Assembly: GCA_000934385.1 (NCBI GenBank)
Contig: KN880478.1
Location: 62,001 to 126,000, forward strand
Reading direction: 5' to 3'
Origin: Cylindrobasidium torrendii FP15055 ss-10
Taxonomy: Eukaryota; Basidiomycota; Agaricomycetes; Agaricales; Physalacriaceae
Length of the DNA: 64,000 bases
A model generated the notes under the pieces. The model was not told where the DNA came from. It did no database searches and worked only from the letters and a program-made list of their open reading frames with translations. This document shows positions 12,071 to 23,286 of this stretch, piece after piece (position 1 is the first letter of the stretch; every line of letters begins with the position of its first letter). Made by a program: the position numbers and the translations under genes.

Positions 12071-12883
12071 TTTTTTTTTTGACTTCCAAGTGTTTCGAAT
12101 CGTCCAGATGTATTTTACTCTTCTGTTGTAAATGTATCTTGTTTGTACAGTGTAGTTACTGGGCACATGTAGCAAACTATGACCAAGTAGGTACGTTGCG
12201 GGCCACCGTCCTATCAAGTTGGCGGGATGCGTCGTCGATGTCTACCAGGCGCGAAACCGACTCGGAGCGGGGAGAGATTAGAAGAGCGATGGATTGGGAC
12301 TATGGGCCGGAGAAGGCAACGACATTGGTCAAACTTGAAGGAGGTGAACAACACTGAACATGGTATTTCGGTTTCCGTCGGAGATAGTGCGGAAAGAGAT
12401 GAGCACCAATGAAGTTGACGACGAGCAAAGGGTAGGCAGGACTGCTATCCAGGATGTTTCACTCACCCAAGAGGGATAGTGGATGCGCTGTCCTGTATAA
12501 CTCAAAAGGAACGTGGACAGGGAAGTTATGAATTTATACTAGCCTGGGTTGTCGACGATGTGTTTTCCGGGCCGATGCAGACATAGTACTTATACTACTC
12601 AAGGGTGATATGATCCGAGGGTTACAGTTTTCAACACAGTCTCATGAGTTTCCGTATAACCAGGCAGCAGCTTCAAATGCAGCTCTTCCTCACAGATAAT
12701 TCCGGGTGTCTACCGAAAGCGTTCATTGCGTCTCTAGCGGGAAACCGTGACTTCCCCATGTCTGATGCAACCCCTCAAGTGACTGCTGTCGGAGGATCTC
12801 ATTTTCATTGAACGGGTTCGGGAATTGGTCGGGAGTACCACAAAAAAGGAGAGAAGAACAACTCTTTTTCAAGGATTTATGCA
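12071..12883. other. intergenic stretch, 3' of ELP1 and upstream of the 7TM gene
   Basis: No supported gene. It holds T-rich 3' sequence right after the ELP1 stop, then unremarkable sequence. Confidence 0.5.
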
Positions 12884-12890
12884 TATAAAA
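12884..12890 (+). promoter_or_regulatory. TATA box of the 7TM-like gene
   Basis: TATAAAA lies about 225 nt upstream of the chosen ATG at 13111. Upstream ATGs at about 12912 onward would give an N-terminal extension, so the start is not fully settled. Confidence 0.45.
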
Positions 12891-13110
12891 ATCCAATTGG
12901 CCTCGCAGATTGCCACTGGCCAGTGGCGTCGCGTTTACAAAAGCGGAAGCGATGCAGGGTGACGATATTGGTTCCGGCCGTGCCTTGCTACTGAAATTAC
13001 GATCGGTCAGAAATCGGTCTTGGACTCGTCGTCAGCGCTCTCTGTCTCTTACCACCATCACCGCCACCCAAGCTGCTCGCGACAGGAACGCTCTCTACAC
13101 TCTACCTTTC

Positions 13111-15107
13111 ATGAACGCTGGATCTCCCGCGGTCTACCTCCTCTGGGCACTATTGTCATGCTGCGTTAGCGGAAATCTCCAGCCGTCCTGCAAATGCTGT
13201 CTGACTGCCGTTTCTAGTTTCTCATCTTCATGCTCTCCCACCTCTGGGCCTATGACAGGTTCAAGTGTCTGCGATGGTCGTCTGGACGCCAGCCAGGAGC
13301 CTTCAAGCGCGTCATGACGTTTGTGTATCCTCGTCCATGCTGAATCTGCCACTCAATCCTCTCCAGATACTCATACGTTATGACGCTGCCCCTACTCTGC
13401 ATATTCAGCGTGGTGCTTACGGTTATCAAGTACAAAGAAGGTACGCGACGAACTCCCAGCTGGAGCAAATCTCACAAAGCGCCGTAGGTTTCATCGTGCT
13501 AGAAGATGGAAAAAGTACGCGATCCATTCCCCGCATCTCCCAACTGGCTCATCAATCATAGTTGTCCCTCGCCCTATTCTTCTCTGGAGCGCAGCCAACC
13601 AACGATGGATTCTTGCACTCTTCTTCATATTGAGCATTGCTTGGGCACTCGAGCTGTGTGTACATTGTCCTTCCCGAGATCCCCGTGCTTACCGTCCCGT
13701 CCATTCTTCGAAGTGTCACCCATCTTGAAGGTCCCCTATCCCTTGACCCACTCCTGCCTCCGGCTCACTTTTTCGCAGAGCTCACCTTCTGGCTCTTCCT
13801 TCTTCACCAAGGCCCCGGTAAACGCGACTGGTTCGAAAGTTGGGAATTCCGGGTCTGGTATCTAGGTGCGCGCTCTTCCATGCCTTCTGTTTGTACTCAA
13901 GCGGGACCAGGGAGCATGTTTGCAATTCTCGGGATGCCCCTCATAGCGCTCATCAAACGCAACGACAAAGCCTCGGTCCGCTCCTCGTCCTCGGAACGAT
14001 ATGTAGCTAATGTCCTCCATAGGGCATCGCCTGGATATTCATGTGTGGCTCTGCAGCAGGCGCACTTACCACCATTTGTTTCTTCTATGTCCTCGCACGC
14101 TTTCCCCATTTCATCCGCCAAGTGAAAGCGGAAGGTGCGGATGTCGAAGTGGTCAATCGTTTGTCCAGCTATTATAAGCTCAACGTGGGTGACGTTCTTG
14201 CCGGCAAAGCAGCGCTAACGATACCCCCAGGTCATTCGTATCAAATTCCGCCTTCTCTTTCACTTCCCACTACTCATCATCGGGGTTGATGGGATTGCCC
14301 CTCCCTTTCCGGTCTTGGATATCATGTAGGCATTCCCTCAGGGCATTTCAACTGGCTTGCTGATCTTCCGCTCAGATTTTGGGATGGTGCGTCCCCGACG
14401 GAACTTGCCAAGAGATCTGCTCACCTTTTTAGATTTTTTATTGATGCTCGCAGGGGTGGGATGCTTTATCTCATCGGCACTCACGCTTTTGGTAAGCCTC
14501 GTTTTCGCTCTTCATCAGCAGCTCATTTGTTCGCAGCTGTTCTTCCCCCGGTCCTTACATTCTGAACCCAAGTCGTCGCCGCCAGCTTCAAGAAGAAGCC
14601 AGTCATCCGCTTCGCCACAGTATCACGCTCGTGACCAGGCCTCGAAATCCCCTTCGGAGATACACCTCCCAGAACAATACGGCTTCCATTCGTTCCAATT
14701 CCCCTCGCCCGCGGTCGTCAACACCCTCCCTGCACACCCAGAAAGATACCAAATGCCACGGCCGAACTCCTACAGCGACGCACGATCGACCTCCACAGTT
14801 GGGGACTCGGAAGAATTCGAGGAGGACGGCCCGTACGATATTTCACGGCAGTCTAGCATTACGGGGAATGCTCGCATCCAGCAGTTGATGCCCTCGGAAC
14901 GCTCACCGCAGTCGCCCAGGCGGCCCGCGCATCGAGTATCATATGGTCAGACCTCAACGAATTCTGTACATCCTTATGTGAGTCTTGGTACACCGGTTGG
15001 TATGCTGGATTCTTTTCTCACGTCGATTTTTCTTTCGTGCGTAGATCATGAACTTCACTTCGCCCATCGACCTTCCAGATGAACATGATTTACCACGAGC
15101 CATCTAA
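13111..15107 (+). CDS. seven-transmembrane-type membrane protein with long cytosolic tail (468 aa, 13 exons)
   Basis: A multi-pass membrane protein resembling an orphan fungal GPCR. About seven hydrophobic segments are seen: AVYLLWALLSCCFLIFMLSH, YVMTLPLLCIFSVVLTVI, WILALFFILSIAWALEL, FFAELTFWLFLLH, GIAWIFMCGSAAGALTTICF, FRLLFHFPLLIIGVDGI and FLLMLAGVGCFISSALTLL. A roughly 160-residue Ser/Pro/Arg-rich tail follows with many SP sites, ending DLPDEHDLPRAI. The 13 exons are 13111-13164, 13218-13318, 13367-13440, 13488-13514, 13562-13655, 13714-13865, 13902-13975, 14023-14184, 14231-14325, 14376-14386, 14433-14491, 14537-14977 and 15045-15107. They sum to 1407 nt. Exon 10 is only 11 nt. I cannot assign a ligand or a receptor class (not clearly STE3, Git3 or PTH11). 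Transporter-like alternatives remain possible. Confidence 0.75.
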
Positions 15108-16555
15108 TTCCTCCACGTTTCTGCTTGCCATCTCACTCTGCTCAATGTACCATTTTTCTCTCCTCTGGAATCACAGTCCTACCCTCGCTTATTATAATCC
15201 TGTTGCTGCTACGGACCCCTCCCCTACCTCTGCAAATTCGTTGTCTAGATCTGTTCCGCTATACGTATACCCGAGTAGTACATGTACTATAGCATTACTT
15301 TCTTCCTCTTTCTACTTATTGTCCTTTGCTACTCTCACACTCCATCTACGTACGTTCGACGGATGAATTTTCTCCAATAAAATGTAACATTACTGGAACG
15401 ATGCTGTTGTGTGTGTGATGTATCCAACAAATGAGGGATATGTGGGCGCCGATGAGCTTGAACTAGTTAGGGACAGTGATAACTATTGGAGAGGCTCAAG
15501 CGCCTCCAATTCTGGTTCCAAGTCCCTGAGTGAATGCGGCCTATAGGCTATGAGTAGTATGTTAAATTACATAGATATAGGGTATGATAAGGTAAGTGAT
15601 GATCGATCGTCATAACATGAGGCTCGCGTCTGGAGTTTTGACGAGGAGTAATCATGTGATCGTGTAGGGCATCCCTTGCAAGTTGCCCCACGTTCAAGAT
15701 ATGTACTGCTGGATGAGCGCACGTTGAAACACACTTGACGTTCCCTGTATCCCCCGAGTCCGATGGCGAGACTAGATAAACATTGCCTTGACGCACACAC
15801 GTATATAATGGAAATGCCCGGTGGTAAGTCCCAATCTGACCTTCCTGGCGTCAATGCCCATTTGCCATTTCGCTGGTTTATTGGATTTATGCAGTATCGT
15901 GCAAGTAGAAAAGCGTGCCGCCGATGGCCTACATAGCACGATGTTCAGAGTAAGTAAATTCAGGAGAGGAAGGCTTGAAGACGCATCATGATCACTCTTT
16001 CCATGATCCGTACCTTTGGAAGGGAGTGCCATGCCTGCGATTCCGGACAATTGAGCTTCTTACCAAAATGGCAATTGTGTGTAATAACAATGAATTTTGA
16101 TCGAGATGACGATGAGCTATGAAAATAGACGGTATGAGTATTATCGAGGATGTGCCGACCTGCAACGGCTCATATTCGCAGCGCGCGACGATAAACTCGG
16201 AAATACTGAAAAATCATATTCGAACGGTCACGTGCTTCTTTTGACGTCAGCCTTGACGCGTACCCGATGGGCCATTTTGGGGTTCCCCTTCGTCCACCAC
16301 CACCATGGCCGATATGACCTGACACCGTCCAAACGATAACATATTCGCACTGGCTCATTGGAAAAACGTGGCACGATGATGGTTTTACGCAGGCCTCCAT
16401 GGCCGACACGAGGCAGCATGCTGGCGACGGAGCCCAGATCACACTTGTACGTTTTGAGACTTTATCCATTACCTTCACCTTCACGCTCCTCCATCTTTTT
16501 CTTCTTCTTCTGACAACTACCTTGTGGTTGCTTTTACATTTTCCTTTCTTCTACG
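15108..16555. other. intergenic stretch of about 1.4 kb without a supported gene
   Basis: No ORF with domain or intron support was found on either strand. The last 60 nt before 16556 are strongly CT-rich, typical of the promoter or leader of the next gene. Confidence 0.5.
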
Positions 16556-19158
16556 ATGCCTGGTTCGACTCGTAGTTCTTCTTCTAGGGCCAAACTTCAG
16601 AAACCGAATCCGCGACACCGCTCGGTGCAGGAGAGCCATCAAGCAATCGGATCCGTGCGCTGGCTATTTCGCAGCAGCGTCACGACGAAGCGGTCATCTT
16701 ATATCACGCCCGACATCCGCAAGCGAAGCTTCTTCGGCATGGGAGAGATACTTGGTGTGATAAGTAATGTGCGTGGTTGCGCTCCTTTGGCGTTGACAAT
16801 CAGTCCTGATCTTTCTATAGCCGGCAGAAACAGTGCGTTCCCTCACCGAATCCAAACGACTGCTGGAAGAGGCCCGCCGCGAGATCAACGAGGGGCGCGA
16901 GCGCTCCCAGCTCAAGACCAAACATACATTTTCCCGTTTACCGGGGTTCTTCGCACGTAAGGAGGAAATCAAGACGCTACAACGAGCCCTCGGCGGCGAG
17001 CCATCATTCACCGTGCTTTTCGGCGCCAGTTCTACGGGCAAGGCATGTGTGAATCTCATGTAGCAGAACATAACACTAACTACGCTGCATAGACTGCGCT
17101 CCTCCGAGAAGTTCTCTCCCGCGACGACTATCATGTTCTTCATTTCGACCTCCGTATAGCCGGCTTCGCCGACATATACAGTCTCTACATGAGCCTCAGC
17201 CAACAGATCGAGCAGTATTGGGAGGTCATTGCTGAATCTATGGATGGCTACCAGCAGTTCGAGAAAGAGGCATGGGCATTCAAGGTGCATCTAATCCATT
17301 CTCCCGTGCCGTTCTGCTAACCTTGTTTCAGCACGACCGCCTCAGTGTCGAGCGCCGACTGGCAGACGCCAACGATGGCCGTCCAGTCACTACCAGTGAC
17401 GTTGCTCGTCTCATGGAGCTGTTCCAGGCAAGTTGCATTCATGACTTATATAGACAGCGGCTCAGACCTATGCAGAGCTCCCTGCTTCGCTACTGGCAAT
17501 TCCAACCTACTCCAGAGTGCTTGGCTGCGGCTAATGCGAGAAAGCATCACCACTTCCCTTCGACATCAACAGACACGGTCAACTCTGCCAAGACGGAGAA
17601 AGCTTCCCACCCAAAACATACATGGAGCTTCCGGCGCCCTCACCTCCGGAAGCAGGAGGGAGAGCAAGCAACTTTGACTCTGGAAGACAAAGGTCCCGCA
17701 CAGGAAGCAAAGGAAGCAAAGGAAGCAAAGGAAGAGCTCAAGCCTCCTGCCAAACGCATGCCGGTACGTCCGAGTATATGCCTAGCCTTACTTATTCTGA
17801 CCTTTTTTTCTCAAGGTGATCTTCTTCGACGAGGCCCACAAGTTGCCCGCTCTCGTTCAGTCTTCGCAGGCTATGAAGTGTCTATTGGACTCCATGCTTG
17901 TCCTCACCAAGCAAGACCGGTTATGTCATGTCATCCACGCAACCAGCGACCCTTTCTATCAGACTTGGCTTAGGCAGCTCAACATTATGCAGCACTGCAA
18001 GGTCAGCGATATTTCCTTGTCAACAAGTGGCGTGCTCACATTCATGGCCAGATTATTACGATTGGTGATTGCAGCAGAGAAGAGACAAAACGCTTCTACC
18101 TAGACGAATTACTTCCCCGCATCCCCGACCATCTCAAAGTCCGGCTTGATTTCGAGGCTCTGTATGAAGCCTTCGGCGGGAAGCTCGCTCACTGGCAGGA
18201 CTACATCACTGATTACAGTACGTGCGCTTGCCGGTTCTACCTCTGTAGCACTCACACCTGTTCAGTCAATTCCAACGGCCGTCGTTCTGTGCGCACGAGT
18301 TCACACTTCGTGCAAGCACATGCACTTCTCAACCTTCACATCATCCATTCTTCGCAGCCAGGGTCCAAGCGGGACAGTGGCCGGCGACGCTCGACTTACA
18401 GCAATGGGGGTGGAAGGAAGAAGGGCAGCACGCAAAGCGCCGAGACGCTGCATCCCGGCCTTGGTCCTGCTTCCTTCAAGATCTATTCGCCCATCACCAA
18501 CCCAAGCCCTGTATCGAGCCAGGCAGATTCGTCTAACGCAGCACACGAAGAGACACCCGAGTTCAACGCTATGCAGCTGTTGAACGTCATGAGCAGGCTC
18601 ACGGCACCGGGCGTGGAATATCTCAGCTACTTCGCGCTGTGTCGCGAGATTGGCGTGCGTGCAGTCGACGGTATGGTTAAGGGCCGGGTGCTTGACTTGA
18701 GATGGACGGAGGTAGTGGAGGGTGCGCACCTAACGAACGGATTAGCAACGAGACCGGTCAGTACGTTCCAGCGCCAGGCCAGTCAGTCAGATACTGTTGC
18801 TGCCACGCTGGACGCTCCGCCTACTCTGGACGCCAGGCCAAGCCAACAAAGCGAGCTGAGGGCACCGGCGCCCGGGATAGCGACAGCTGGAAGCCATCGG
18901 CCGGGAGATAGCACTGCTGCCTTTTCGCCGATCAGTATGGATGGTGATATAGAGGCGATGTCGGAGGGTGAGCAGGAGTATTATTTGAGGCGGCAGCACC
19001 AAGAGGAGGACGCAGACGACGATTTTGAGTTTGTTGGTCCTAAGCTGGTGCCGATTACTCCCATAATGCGGTTTGCGATGGGCGAGGTTGTGGCCGAGTA
19101 CGAGGATGTTGGGACGGAGAGCGAGTATGCGAGTTTGTCTGATGTTTCCGAGTATTGA
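16556..19158 (+). CDS. P-loop ATPase (AAA/ATPase_2-like), 751 aa
   Basis: A predicted STAND/AAA-like ATPase. Walker A is GASSTGKT at about residues 139-146, completed only by joining across a GC-AG intron. Walker B is VIFFDEAHKL at about 338-347. A sensor-like HVIHATSDPFYQTWL and IITIGDCSREETKRFYLDEL follow, as in archaeal-type ATPase (PF01637-like) proteins that are abundant in basidiomycetes. The C-terminal third (LLNVMSRLTAPGVEYLSYFA and a Ser/Glu-rich acidic tail ending SDVSEY) looks partly disordered. Exons are 16556-16768, 16821-17042, 17093-17284, 17332-17427, 17476-17763, 17816-18001, 18052-18217 and 18266-19158. An AKE-repeat linker from 9-nt repeats lies at about 17702-17735. The biological role is unknown. 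Confidence 0.83.
17702..17735 (+). repeat. 9-nt in-frame microrepeat encoding EAKEAKEAKE
   Basis: About 3.5 direct copies of AGGAAGCAA occur inside the P-loop ATPase coding region. They expand a charged linker just before Walker B and are a likely length-variable site. Confidence 0.8.
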
Positions 19159-19267
19159 GGTCAGGCGTTTGTAGCTTTAAGTTATTTTACTGTTCCAATA
19201 GCATAGCACGTCTTTGTTGTAACTCTTATATATGTACGTGTATTTCAGGCAATGATGCATAACCTTC

Positions 19268-21277
19268 TTAACGAGTCTTGTGTGTTTCCAGCCACCTCTC
19301 CCACAAATCCGTCCTCGTAGACCCACTGGCCAGTTTCTCGACAAATTTGACTACGCTCCAGACGTCCCAGAAGTTACTCGCTAATCCCAAACTGATTCGC
19401 ACGACACCGAGCTCATGGCCGACGCAGCGTTCGAGCTCGTGAAGCGTGATCCCAGAATACAGCTTGTCCATGTCTTCCTGTAGATTCAAGAGTGCCGTCG
19501 CGCCGCCAGGGTTGCACATACAGCCGGTGCGAAGAGAAATATTGTAAACGGAGGCAGCGTATTCAACGAAGGAGTTGGGGAGCATCTCCCCATCAGGCTG
19601 TGAAAATCATTTCAATTTCTTGGATTTTATGATTGAAGAGTGTAACTGCACGAACTCCGAGAAATATGGCAGATATTATTGAGCCAGTGTCCGCCTGTTC
19701 TCCAACGAAGTGTAACCTCTTTGACGAATGACGGGAGAGAATCCTGACGACAGAACGGCCTGAACCGTCATGGACGATGCTCTTCAAGTTTGTTATGGCG
19801 TAATGCGTCAACGCCGATAGTCTGAGTGGTAGAAATGGCATGTAAGCGGAGAGCATCCTCAAGCCATCGACGATAGCTGGAAGAGAAAGGTAGTTGATTG
19901 TGCCGTCCTAGTCAACATTGTTAGCTCACAGAAACTATAACAAACCTTAGGGCAGAAACAAACCTCAAACTGTTCATGTAGCTCATAGGAACGCGTGACG
20001 ACACTCCCGGGGACTTGAACAATGCTCACTGTCCCGCCTGCAAACCACGGGCGTTGGAGGCGCCGGAGAAAAGACTTTTTGACGACGAGAGCACCGACAC
20101 CGGTAGGATAGCCAAACATCTTGTAAAACGAGACCGCCATAGCATCAGGACGGATATCTTCCAAGGAGATGTAGGATGTAGGAGCAAGAGCGGCAGCATC
20201 AAGCAGGGTTGAATATCCCAGGGAGCTTGCGACCGTCAGGAGACTCAACGGTAACTTAGAGTTGGTAATGTTAGACTGGCCGGTTAAGGCGAAGAGGCTC
20301 GACGTCGAACTTCCAGAGACAAGTGCGCTCTTGCGTAGAATGGCCTGTAATCTATGTAAGCATTTAATCCCAGATGACTAACGATCATGAGCGTTCCAGG
20401 AATCCTACCTCAGAGTCATCGAAGTCCACACCACCTTGAGGTGTTGCAGGAATATAGATGACCCTTGCTCCTCGCTCTGCAGCGTATTGGCGAATACCAT
20501 GCAGCGAATTGTGCGAGTCAGCGCAAAGGACGTAGGAGCTGGCGCCCGTAAATGGGAAGGCCTCGCCGACGAGCTTCATTGCGGCCGAGGCATTCGCCGT
20601 GAACACCACGGTATACTCATCTGCGGGGGCACGGAAGAAGGAGAGGACCATATTTCTAGCTTCCTTTGCATGCGCGAGAGACAACATCGAGCTAAAGAGA
20701 AATGAGGGACTTTGGCGATGAGAACTCGGCTTGAACTCACCTATTGCTCGCCGAGTGCGTGTTACCAAGCACACTAGAGCTTAAGAAGCCCGCGTGGAGG
20801 TGAACGAGGTGTTCTGGGTAAAGACAACCGCCCATGTAATCGACATATACTTCTTTTGTTTTCAATAGGCGCGTGTAGTCCGTTTCCCGCAGACCATCCA
20901 GAAGCCAAGTCATTTGATATTCTAGGAAGCATGCAACTTAGGACTGGGAAATCATATGATAAAAGTGACAGCCAACCTGGATATTTTTCGATGAAAAGGG
21001 CGTATGCGTCCGTCGCAGTAGTGGGAATGGTATACATTGGGTGGTATGAAGGTCGGGGATGACGGGGCTCAAGTATTAGGGCGCGAGGAGGTCCCATCTT
21101 GATGGAGGACTCTGAGTAGTTACGAGAGCTACAGACGATGTGTTTCTCGTATATGTCGACGGCAGTGCCATCGGAATCGGAGTCGTTCGAAGCATAGCAG
21201 CACGTAGGAAAGGCAGTGCGAGAGATAGAAGTGATAGGAATGTCTTGATTCTGCTCATGAGATGGAGTATTTCCCAT
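19268..21277 (-). CDS. molybdenum-cofactor-sulfurase-like PLP enzyme (aminotransferase class V), copy 1
   Basis: A cysteine-desulfurase/MoCo-sulfurase N-domain protein. After a low-complexity N-terminus (MGNTPSHEQNQDIPITS) it has the family segments EYQMTWLLDGLRETDYTRLL and YVDYMGG, SVLGNTHSASN, and DEYTVVFTANASAAMKLVGE. Next come CADSHNSLHGIRQ and FALTGQSNITNSKLPLSLL, the PLP-lysine segment AVSFYKMFGYPTGVGALVV, FAGGTVSIVQVPG and HFVGEQADTGS. The Cys-loop LRTGCMCNPGGATALLNL follows, and VRISLGLASNFWDVWSVV ends the domain. No MOSC domain follows, so it is a stand-alone sulfurase-like module. Several intron joins were checked and kept phase. Met1-Gly2...Ser6 fits an N-myristoylation site. In-frame Met codons exist further upstream, but 21277 is preferred because the paralog starts the same way. 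The true sulfur acceptor is unknown. Confidence 0.85.
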
Positions 21278-21879
21278 GGCTAGGCTGGCGAGAAGGGGGA
21301 TAGATGAGTGACTAGGAATCGCGACGCCTCTTGTTCTCTTATATCTGGGCCCTGCATCATCTTGCGCCATTCATTGGGTTTGATGCCCCATAAATAGACC
21401 ATATACATTTTCATATATAGTAGTGTATAATCGTGCGAAGTCAAGAACAGGTGCTCAGATCGAAATTGTTGACTCTTGAGGTTGGATGCATCGGATTGTC
21501 GGCGGGCGTTTAGATACTATAGCGAGGGCAGAGCCGCAAAAATTTCAAAAAATACTGCCGTTCGTGCAGGGTACACCGGAAATATCGAATGTGACTAAAT
21601 CCCAAGGTGGTGCTTGTTGAACACACTGAGCAGTGAGGTTGAAGGACAAAGCATCCCAGATATTGGGATACCACGCCTTGTAGAGGTACACGAGGACTTT
21701 CTCAGTAACCAAGATCCCCGAGTCACATACATACAAACCTCTACTATGATTGCATAGACCACCCAGGTCGCCACTTTTTGACGTTGGACGACTCGATCTC
21801 AGTCACACCATCAGATCTCGGCCCGAAAGTGATGCAGATCACCGGCAATCAATCTTATCTGTCTTGCTATCTCACGGCC
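21278..21879. other. promoter interval between the PLP enzyme (-) and the permease (+)
   Basis: It contains an ATATAAG element on the minus strand near 21340 and AT-rich stretches. There is no additional supported gene. The permease N-terminus could extend to 21778 or 21832 in frame. Confidence 0.4.
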
Positions 21880-23131
21880 ATGGAAAGCACACTCACTTGG
21901 TGGAACGTCGCTCTGGCGTTCTGCTTTATCGCACTAAATGCTGGAATTTCAAAGGTCCACAGTCTTGGGATTGGCGCGGCTCTGATTACCGCAGCTGTGC
22001 GATGTGTAGTGCAACTTGCACTTGTTGGCCTCCTCTTGCAGAGCGTCTTCGAGTCCAACAGCCCTTGGGCTGTAGCTGGAATTGTTCGTATGTGGTCCTA
22101 GTCAGTTTAGAAGTCGTGTTCTCATTGTATTAGTGCTATTGAACCTCTTAGGGGCGTTCGAAACGAGTGAGTGAACCCAAACTACAGTGTATTGCGCGCG
22201 CATTGAGATCTGTTAAAGTCGTTAATAAGGCAAAGAGACGGCATGAGCAGATGGTAACTTTCATTTTCTCTCGAAAACAAACATCTTGATATGATATGCC
22301 CGCAGTTCCAATCTGTGATTTGCGGATTATTATGTTCGACCATCCCAACGTCAATTATCGGCGTTCGCTTCGCGATGGCCATCGAACCATTTTGGACACC
22401 ATCACAGTACAGTAAGTGATTAATATCTCAGAACTACCTCAATTTTTCTTACTGAAAGCTCGGAGTTCCCATTGTTGGCATGCTTTGTGGGAGTACGATC
22501 TCAGGCATCGTTGTCGGCGTAACTTATGTGCTTAAAGAACTTCAGTGAGTCAAAGAGAACCAAGACAATGCCTATAATCATGGCATATCACAGCGAAAAC
22601 AGAGACAAAGTCGAGGTCTATCTCGCCTTTGGCGCGACGCGGATGGAAGCCTGCAAACCTATCGCCATCGATGCACTTGTCCTTGCACTCACTCCCGTCA
22701 TAAACCAAATGAGGTGTGAATCCGTGTTTCAATTTTGCAAGACATCCTTTATTCAAACTTGCAGCGTATTGGGTATCATTGCGATCCCTGGAATGATGAC
22801 TGGCGCTATCCTGGGCGGGACGTCGGTTCAACAGGCTGCAAAACTGCAAATGATCATCATGTTTATGATATCCTCCTCTACAACGCTGGCGACAATGTTC
22901 ACCACTGCATACGCTATAGCTACAGTCGTGGACGCTGAACACCGCATACGCAGCGAGCGTATCTACAGCGGGAAAATCGAGCTAGTACCGGTAGAAAAGG
23001 TGAAAAGTGGATTGCTTATTGTCGGTATGACCTGCACCGGATGGTACAGACGGCAATTTGGACGCAACCATCATATCCCGGCAGGAGATTACGACCTAGA
23101 CGCCAGAGGGCGGCTCATGTCACAAGGTTGA
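21880..23131 (+). CDS. UPF0014-family membrane permease (FetB/ALS3-like), 315 aa
   Basis: A multi-pass permease of the UPF0014 family. Bacterial FetB works with an ABC ATPase in iron export, and plant STAR2/ALS3 acts in aluminium tolerance. Segments seen are WWNVALAFCFIALNAGISKV, LGIGAALITAAVRCVVQLALVG, FQSVICGLLCSTIPTSIIGVRF, the signature QYIPIVGMLCGSTISGIVVG, VYLAFGATRMEACKPIAIDAL, SVLGIIAIPGMMTGAILGG and MFMISSSTTLATMFTTAYAI. The last two are the most conserved parts of the family. The seven exons are 21880-22087, 22134-22166, 22219-22253, 22306-22411, 22466-22544, 22594-22713 and 22765-23131, totalling 948 nt. The start could be 48 or 102 nt further upstream. No ABC ATPase gene is nearby. 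It is intact and the substrate is unproven. Confidence 0.87.
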
Positions 23132-23286
23132 GGCTTTCGCCTCCGCTATGTCACCAAAAAATTCAATGAACGAGGGAGTAAACGAATGTGGGCTAGGATA
23201 AGTGATAATCTAGACAATTATGTGCAGGCTATGGAATGGGCTACGGTTCGTTCGACTATGGTCACCTTCGGTGCATGACAAACTGA

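Noticed and set aside
12079..12412. ORFs just 3' of ELP1
   Set aside because: They lie in the expected 3' UTR/intergenic region and show no coding features.
15548..16050. Minus-strand ORFs of 82-95 aa
   Set aside because: Low-quality composition and no joining exons; treated as intergenic.
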